Part shown: piece by piece, positions 58,024 through 64,000 of the stretch
Layout: every line of letters starts with the position of its first letter
How positions within the stretch are numbered: the stretch's first letter is position 1
NCBI GenBank assembly: GCA_963678705.1
Contig: OY783216.1
Span: 15,640,596 to 15,704,595, forward strand
Origin: Panorpa germanica
Lineage: Eukaryota; Arthropoda; Insecta; Mecoptera; Panorpidae
DNA length: 64,000 nt
Direction: 5' to 3'
Position numbers and translations under genes: made by a program
The notes under the pieces: model-generated
What the model saw: only the letters and a program-made list of their open reading frames with translations
Databases searched by the model: none
What the model was told of the DNA's origin: nothing

Positions 58024-58392
58024 TTTACAATATAGCTTATTAAAAAGAGTTAACACATAACTGAATTTAATAATAGTTCATTTAATTATTTCTCAAAGAA
58101 ATTATATTACAAAATAAATAAATAATACGAAATAGTTCACAATAATATTATCAAACGACAAATATTACAACTAGTAATATTGTTAAACGGATTATAATTC
58201 TTAATGTTATTAACAACTAGTTAATACAACATTTCCTGAATATACAAATGACCGCCATACAAACTGTGTATGTTACGACTTAAGCCATTTTAATAATCTT
58301 ATGCCGCGCTAACCATGCATCGTGCATGTCGTAGCAAGCGAACTGTCAAGTGAACGGGGTCCACAAATCGTTTTAAAACAGCGCTAGTAACA
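58024..58392 (-). repeat. Possible LTR with adjoining tRNA-Pro-like primer site
   Basis: On the minus strand a segment begins TGTTACTAGCGCTG and ends TTGTAAA. It is followed immediately by TGGGGGCTC (58015-58023), the first nine bases of the tRNA-Pro primer site used by some retroelements, then diverges. The first third is GC-richer, and AT-rich ATTTATTTATTTTG sequence follows. No partner LTR or coding region is present. It could be the left-over end of a BEL or gypsy element, or coincidence. Confidence 0.3.
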
Positions 58393-58589
58393 TTTGAATA
58401 TTTCCTAATATTAGCAAAGTTACTAACCTATTTTATAGAGTTCTTTATAATTATTAATTCTTACAAACTAATTATATTTAATCCTAAATTATATCCCACA
58501 TATGTGTATATATACTGTCTATTCAAAAACATATTTGAAAAAAATAATTCCAAGAATCAGTTGTATTTTTATATACTGGCATTTTTAAG

Positions 58590-59190
58590 TAAATAAATAA
58601 AATAAAAAGTATATATTTTATTATATTTTAATTTTCTAGTTTTAAAAATACTTTTGAACCAAAACAAAATATATTCTTATTGGTAAAGTGAATTTACTTA
58701 ATATTTCTTTTTACTTTTGTGTTGTTTTCATTGTGTATAATGAATAGTGGTCTGAGCCCAGGGAGAGGCATTTTTCTGAAGCTACAAATAACAATATCAT
58801 ACCCATGGATAATGATAGTATGATAGTGAATGTCAACACAAAGTGCACCAAATGCAATGACTACAGTGATAACAACACATATAAGGTTATGATAACAACA
58901 AATAAAGGTCAACAAAATTTCTTCAGCTCAATAAGCTAGTAGAAATAAATTGTAACATAACAGAATATAATATTATCATCGAAATCAATACGTAGGTGAA
59001 AAAGGCCATTGTACAATATACAACGAGATTGTATCGGAACCGTTTTTAAAACATAATAGTTTGAAGCATATATTTTTTATTTCATAATACAAAAACGGCT
59101 AATATCAAACAGGTGAATTTAGAATACAACGAAAAAGCAATACTTAATAAAATTGAGAGAAATAACTTAAAATTTACTATAGTCTAAAGA
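58590..59190 (+). mobile_element. I-like LINE relic, 5' UTR and ORF1 start
   Basis: Fourth relic of the family. It shares AAAGTGAATTTACTTAATAT and TGTGTTGTTTTCATTGTG with the copy at 16020-16100, then the ATG near 58740 and the KVMITTNKGQQNFFSS-like block at 58886. Broken by stops. It ends before the zinc knuckles, where antisense Jockey sequence starts. Confidence 0.65.
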
Positions 59191-59199
59191 CTTTGTATA

Positions 59200-62115
59200 T
59201 TTAATTTCTATAGATTATGACAATCTGTCCTGCTTAGAGTACATTCAGTGATAGTTATGTAAAATATTAAATTGTCTTGAGCGAGATGTGCCTATCGAGT
59301 CGTCTCTCAATTTTAATAGATCCTGGATTCTGATTAGTTGGTTAATAGGTCTTGAGATACTTTCTTTTTTAATTTGCGTACTAGCGAATTATTGGACATT
59401 AGACAGCAGACCAAATTGTTTGTATGTTAAAGTATTTTTTCTTTGTATGCTAATATTTTAAGCACTATTTCTTCATTAACTGTTTGTATATACAGATATC
59501 GATGTATTATGTTATTAGCTACAAACCATGGTGAATTTTTGATAATCCTTAGAATTTTAGACTAAAATCTAACTTTGACTTTTTCAATATTAGAAATAGA
59601 TGCAGTACTCCATATGACCACGCCGGTTTAGGTATGAATTTGTAGAGCAGGAGTTTGTTTTCAGTGTTGAGTTGTAACTTACCTACTATGAGCCAGTACA
59701 TCTTCCGTAGTTGTAGGACTAGCTGGTTTCTTTTTGTAAATATGTGCTTCTTATAAGTAAGCCTTCTGTCTAGGTGTATTCTCAGGTACCTCACATGGTT
59801 AGCCTGTGGTTTATTGACATTGTTTAAAGTGATACTTAGGCAGTTTCCACGTCTAGTTGTGGACGTGACATGTATTGATTTTGATTCGCTGGCCTTAATT
59901 CTCTAGTCCTTCATTTATGAAGAAATTTTGTCCAGATTTTTCTATAGTATAGTGGAGGCTTTACCTAGATCATTATGCGACGCCAAGATTGCCGTATCCT
60001 CAGCATAGGTTCCCGTTATACCTGAACTTTCTACAGGTAAGTCAGCTGTGTATAATAGATATAATATAGGCCCTAATACCTTTCCTTGTGGTACTCCAGC
60101 CGGAATCTGATGGATGTTTGTTATTGCATCCACATGTTTAACCATATGTATATGTTTTTAATATATGACCTTAGTATACTGTAGGAGGGGATAGTTTTTG
60201 TTTTATAATTTTACAATCTATATATAGAGCCACACTCGATCAAATACTTGTAAAGTATATAAGAATGCGGCAGCGCAAAACTCTTTCCTTTTAAAAGTCC
60301 GATAAATTCTATTGACTATCCTGCTCAATAGTTTCATGTTTATACCGGAAGTCAAATTTGTGATCTGGAATTATGTTGTTTTCTGCAATATCGAAAAGCA
60401 TCATCGAACGCAACAGGGCTTCGAACTAATAGGCCTATATGATTTCGTTTCTTCTCCAATTTTATTCGGATTAAGAATCATCATGACTTGAGCCATGCGT
60501 CCTGTCTCCGACTACCGTTACTTTACCGATGGTCCCCCTATTGGTTTTTAATATATATTAATAACCTTTTTCAAATAGGTAGTAAGTCTTGACTGTTTTT
60601 CTACAAGTAATTGAAAATAATGTATTAATAATAAAAGGTAAATAACGGAAACAAAATCGAACATTACATTCACATGCTTTACACTATCTTTCATTTAGAA
60701 GTAAGAAGACACGCTCTTCTTACTCTACGTAAAAATGGCACCTTTTTCAACAAAACTGTGCCAATATACGTGAATATGCATACGTTAATGCATGTTTCCA
60801 GGACACTTCATCTCACATTTTGGTAATATTACTTGGCTCGCAAGGTATCCTGATTTGATTTAGTGTGACATATTATGTGAATAACTTCAAATTTTGACTG
60901 ATCTAAAGAGGAACGCGTATACACAGATTTTCTTCTTATGCTGTATAACACAATTTTCAATGTCTGAATAAAAAAAATTTTGCCTTAAGTAGCCCAACAG
61001 TAGTAAGAAGATACCTATTAGATGTTTCAACAATTTGCTTAACTTAGCCTAAGGTTCGTAAAGCTGAATTGATTCAATATTTTCATAAGAGAATAATATT
61101 ATCTTCTTAGTGGGTATGTCTAAATTTCTTTTATATTAGATACTTATATGAAATACTAGTCTTACGCTTAGTTTGTTAATTTTAAGTTGAAAAACATGTT
61201 TCAATATATAATATATAAAGGGTCCTTTAATAAGGAAGCTCGATTTTAAAATGTAACTAAAACAAGTTTTGTGTGAGATATCCACTTAATTTTAAAGTTA
61301 TTTGAAATAATATTTTATGGCATTAAGTGTGAAATATAACGTCGTTTAAATGTTTGCCTCGACTTTGCTTAGTGGCACTGATTCGAGATAGGTAAAATTT
61401 AAAATGACTTTATAGTTTAAATATTGCAGAATTTTCTGGATGGCGTTTGTTATGTTGACTTTAACGGCATCAATTATTTACGGATTATTCGCATAGATTT
61501 GTATAGCGTTTAGTAGCCCATCTCCTTTAAGGGGCTTCGTCAAATGTTCATCGTTAGAAATCTGAGCCTATATTTATCATATCGACGAGGACGAGATTTG
61601 CTAGAATATGGGCAATTCCGTCTAGGTGCGAAACGATTGACTATTAAAGAGACTGCTTGTCTCTGCATGGTTTTTTGTCAAACACTTAGTTTATTACATT
61701 TACTACTATGTGTATTTGTTCCATTGTAGCGGGCTCTTTCATGTGATTAGTTGTTTTTTGGAAGCGGTTGTAACACTTGTTGCTAGTCAACAGCAAACTC
61801 ATCTGCTTTCTCTTGAGCGTTTCTAGCCAAGCCATTATTTCCTTTGCGAATGGGTGACACCGATTACTTTAGTTGCATCATTCGTTTCGTAGCCTTCCAC
61901 AATAATTAGTCTGGACATTAAAATAGCGTGAGTCGTTCAAGATACTGTTGGAAAGTTTCATCCATATGTGCCTGAATGAGCCTTTTTATGTCTTGTGAAG
62001 CTCTATTAAAACTATTTTTATCCGCTAGATTATGCGTCATTTTCCATGTCCTCCTCGATTTTAAGAAAATTTCTAGTTCTTGTCTGCGTTCTGAGAAGCT
62101 CCTGGCATTCCATTC
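59200..62115 (-). mobile_element. Antisense Jockey LINE relic
   Basis: Minus-strand order is consistent with one copy carrying deletions. ORF2 start ITEWNARSFSERRQELEIFL near 62100; an internal deletion of most of the endonuclease; linker NRASQDIKRLIQAHMDE near 62010 and ARNAQEKADEFAVD near 61825; RT start RPISLLPV-like near 60440; PAGVPQGKVLGPILYLLYTA near 60095; a catalytic site GTYAEDTAILASH near 60010, where Glu replaces the usual Asp of ADD; and RIHLDRRLTYKKHIFTKRN to ENKLLLYKF at 59780-59640. The stretch 60500-61450 is largely unassignable. Confidence 0.75.
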
Positions 62116-62169
62116 GGTAATTCTAAAATGAGTACAGAGTCTAAAATGAAATAAAGAGTAATTTAATTA

Positions 62170-62460
62170 AAAGAATGAATCTGGATGTAACCTAATAACA
62201 GGAGAAATTCAAGCAGTTGCCAAAAAAGTACTCAACATACATAATTAATGCTTTGTACATCTAGAAAGTAGCAGAATGCATAATGGTACTCAAACCAGGA
62301 ATGCTGACCAACGAAGTGAAATTAAAGAGACATAGAAAATAAAACCAATAATTATATTAAGTAATCTTATTCCCACTCATCAGTTTGATTTTAGAAATCA
62401 CCACGCAACCATTAAACAGGTACACAGTATAACAGACCTCAAAGATTTCACCTCAATAAA
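62170..62460 (+). pseudogene. Sense Jockey RT fragment
   Basis: Broken frames read LITGEI(L)KQLPKKVLN near 62192, MVLKPGMLTNEVK near 62283 and LIPTHQFDFRNHHATIKQVH near 62366. This is the start of a Jockey reverse transcriptase, facing away from the antisense copy whose ORF2 start lies 60 bases to the left. Confidence 0.65.
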
Positions 62461-64000
62461 AATATAGTCCTCCTTCAGGGCATGTAGTGTGGCATAAAAT
62501 AATACCTGATGGTTAAATTTTGTAGCGTTTTTTATGGCTTCTTCTATTACTAAATTTTCAAATTGTCTTCCACGTTCCATTGTCTGTGTCAAATATTTTT
62601 ATTGCTTCTATTATTTCCACTAATATCCCAACAGGTGTTAGGTATAGAGAACCTTCATAAGCTTTTAAAGCTTATTCTTGCTTTATATTGAAGCTGAGTG
62701 TTTTTTGTTGCTTTCATATAGTTGTTTTCTGTTATTTCTCGTGTTGCAAAATCTAATTGTCACTGTTTAACAAATACCCTTGTAGTCAACCAACCATTAT
62801 ATGGTGATGAGATGTCACTACACTAGAACTATCAGTGTATAAGTGTTTTAGTAATTGACTATTCGGTTGTCTTTTTGCGGATTAGTTAGCTATTTTGTAG
62901 CCACAATGTTACATTCTCTTACGGTTTTCTAGCCTGTTCCGACTTTTGCAAATACCTATTCTAATAGCATTCTGTAGCGGTCGGTGATGAGTCCTTGCTT
63001 GTTCTATTAAGCCACAATAAAAATCCAACCGTATGTTTAGAGATTAATTTTATTGAATAACAATACAATAGAGAATAATACTAATACTATGGGTATAGCT
63101 GGGTAATCTTTATATTCAACTTTTTAAATAATATTTTTGTTTTCGTTTACATCTTCAAAAACACAGTACTGTTTATTTTGAACTTTATTCAGCGGATATA
63201 TTTTATACTTAATAACTAATTTTTCGGAATCTAGATTTAGTTAAACATATATTACAGCATATTCTACATTATATTCTTCACGTGCAGCGGTAAAATAGAA
63301 AAAAAATTAAAAAATTGTCAAAGTATATACGTTAATAAAATACTATGCTTTACATTTCGTAACTTCGTTTTTAAAATAACTAGCCACTTGAAAACTATTA
63401 ATTATTGGCTAATTACTTACTTGTGATTTTACAAATATTTGCTTTATATATAAAGTAAAAAATCAATATTTGTAAATGACGCACATAATATAAATACATA
63501 ACATGTTACAAAAACTATTAAAAGCAACTGAAATATGATCAGAGTAACGCGGTTTTTTTTACTAAAGCAATATTCACAGGAAATCAGAAATCGTTATATA
63601 ATAAAATTTGAATTTTTAACATTTTTTCTTATTAATTATTAAGTAATTATTAATATTTTAATGAATTTTTTTTATATTGCTTTATATTAAATTATATTAT
63701 TAATATAATATTTTTAAATTTCCTAATTTATTATTATAAAATTATTTAATTTCTTTCACGCTGTTTCACAAAATTACTTAAATGCAATAGGTATTTATGT
63801 AAGAGCAGGAAATAAAATAGAAATAAAATGCCATTTGAGCAAAGAGAGAAATAAACGAACGACGCAAGTGAGAGAAATAAGAAAGGAAGAAAGTGTTATA
63901 GAGATTGTTAGGATAGGGAATGTAAGCAGCAAAAGACGGAAGAAGAAAGAAAGTTCAGAAAATGGAAGAAAGGGGAAGGTACTACGGACGAAGATTGAAA
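62461..64000. other. Unassigned sequence, purine-rich at the right edge
   Basis: 62461-62900 has short antisense coding-like stretches (EGSLYLTPVGILVEIIEAIK near 62655-62600) of unknown kind. 62900-63800 is AT-rich without features. From about 63800 to the end the plus strand turns purine-rich and can be read REIRKEESVIEIVRIGNV. That resembles in style the purine-rich LINE at 51143-52829 and may be the start of another element continuing beyond the window. Confidence 0.35.

Overview
The window is a transposon-rich, strongly AT-rich stretch of an arthropod, very probably insect, nuclear genome. I found no convincing host gene, no intact RNA gene and no CRISPR array. The assignment rests on the element mix: I-clade, Jockey-clade and R1-like LINEs, Ty3/gypsy elements of the 17.6/errantivirus type, a mariner relic, a tRNA-related SINE and a broken piece of insect-like 28S rRNA. 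Order and species cannot be decided from the sequence. Almost every open frame belongs to a mobile element or is a shadow of one.

Layout. 1-1276: AT-rich, unassigned. 1289-6879: a full-length minus-strand I-clade LINE with an intact 1242-residue ORF2, a damaged ORF1 and a 12-bp target duplication. 7500-8110: relic of a related I-like ORF1. 8250-10640: decayed Jockey element with a 28S rRNA fragment inserted in its endonuclease region. 10641-16000: mostly featureless, with a hAT-like end, a TA microsatellite and a possible core promoter. 16000-18200: second I-like relic, interrupted by an antisense Jockey piece. 18830-22480: long R1-like LINE relic. 23330-23655: mariner relic and hAT-like end. 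26240-27240: Jockey RT relic. 27240-35780: largely unassigned, with a tandem duplication and a MITE-like element. 35780-36150: Jockey ORF1 piece.

36780-55290 is one I-like LINE copy that acted as a landing pad. A Ty3/gypsy element (G, 37500-50781) sits in its ORF1 and a 5'-truncated LINE (51143-52829) lies further downstream. G is interrupted between protease and reverse transcriptase by an antisense LTR element (N, 40305-46824). The left LTR of N is interrupted by another antisense LTR element (S, 40462-43169). All four insertions keep recognisable target duplications: TGCC, ATAT, AATG and a 14-mer. LTR divergence counted by eye falls inward (about 17/712, 4/962, 1/276), as the nesting order requires. 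N and S both lack protease, RT, RNase H and the integrase core, yet keep gag-like sequence and an integrase C-terminal segment. S is the youngest and carries one unbroken 634-codon reading frame.

55480-64000: an unidentified antisense coding relic, a tRNA-related SINE with a 12-bp target duplication, TA microsatellites, an LTR fragment related to N, a possible second LTR with a primer site, a fourth I-like ORF1 relic, and antisense and sense Jockey pieces. How the elements may interact is inference: G-like elements could supply enzymes to S, whose ends and primer site resemble those of G. N uses a different primer tRNA and TG...CA ends, so it would need another helper.
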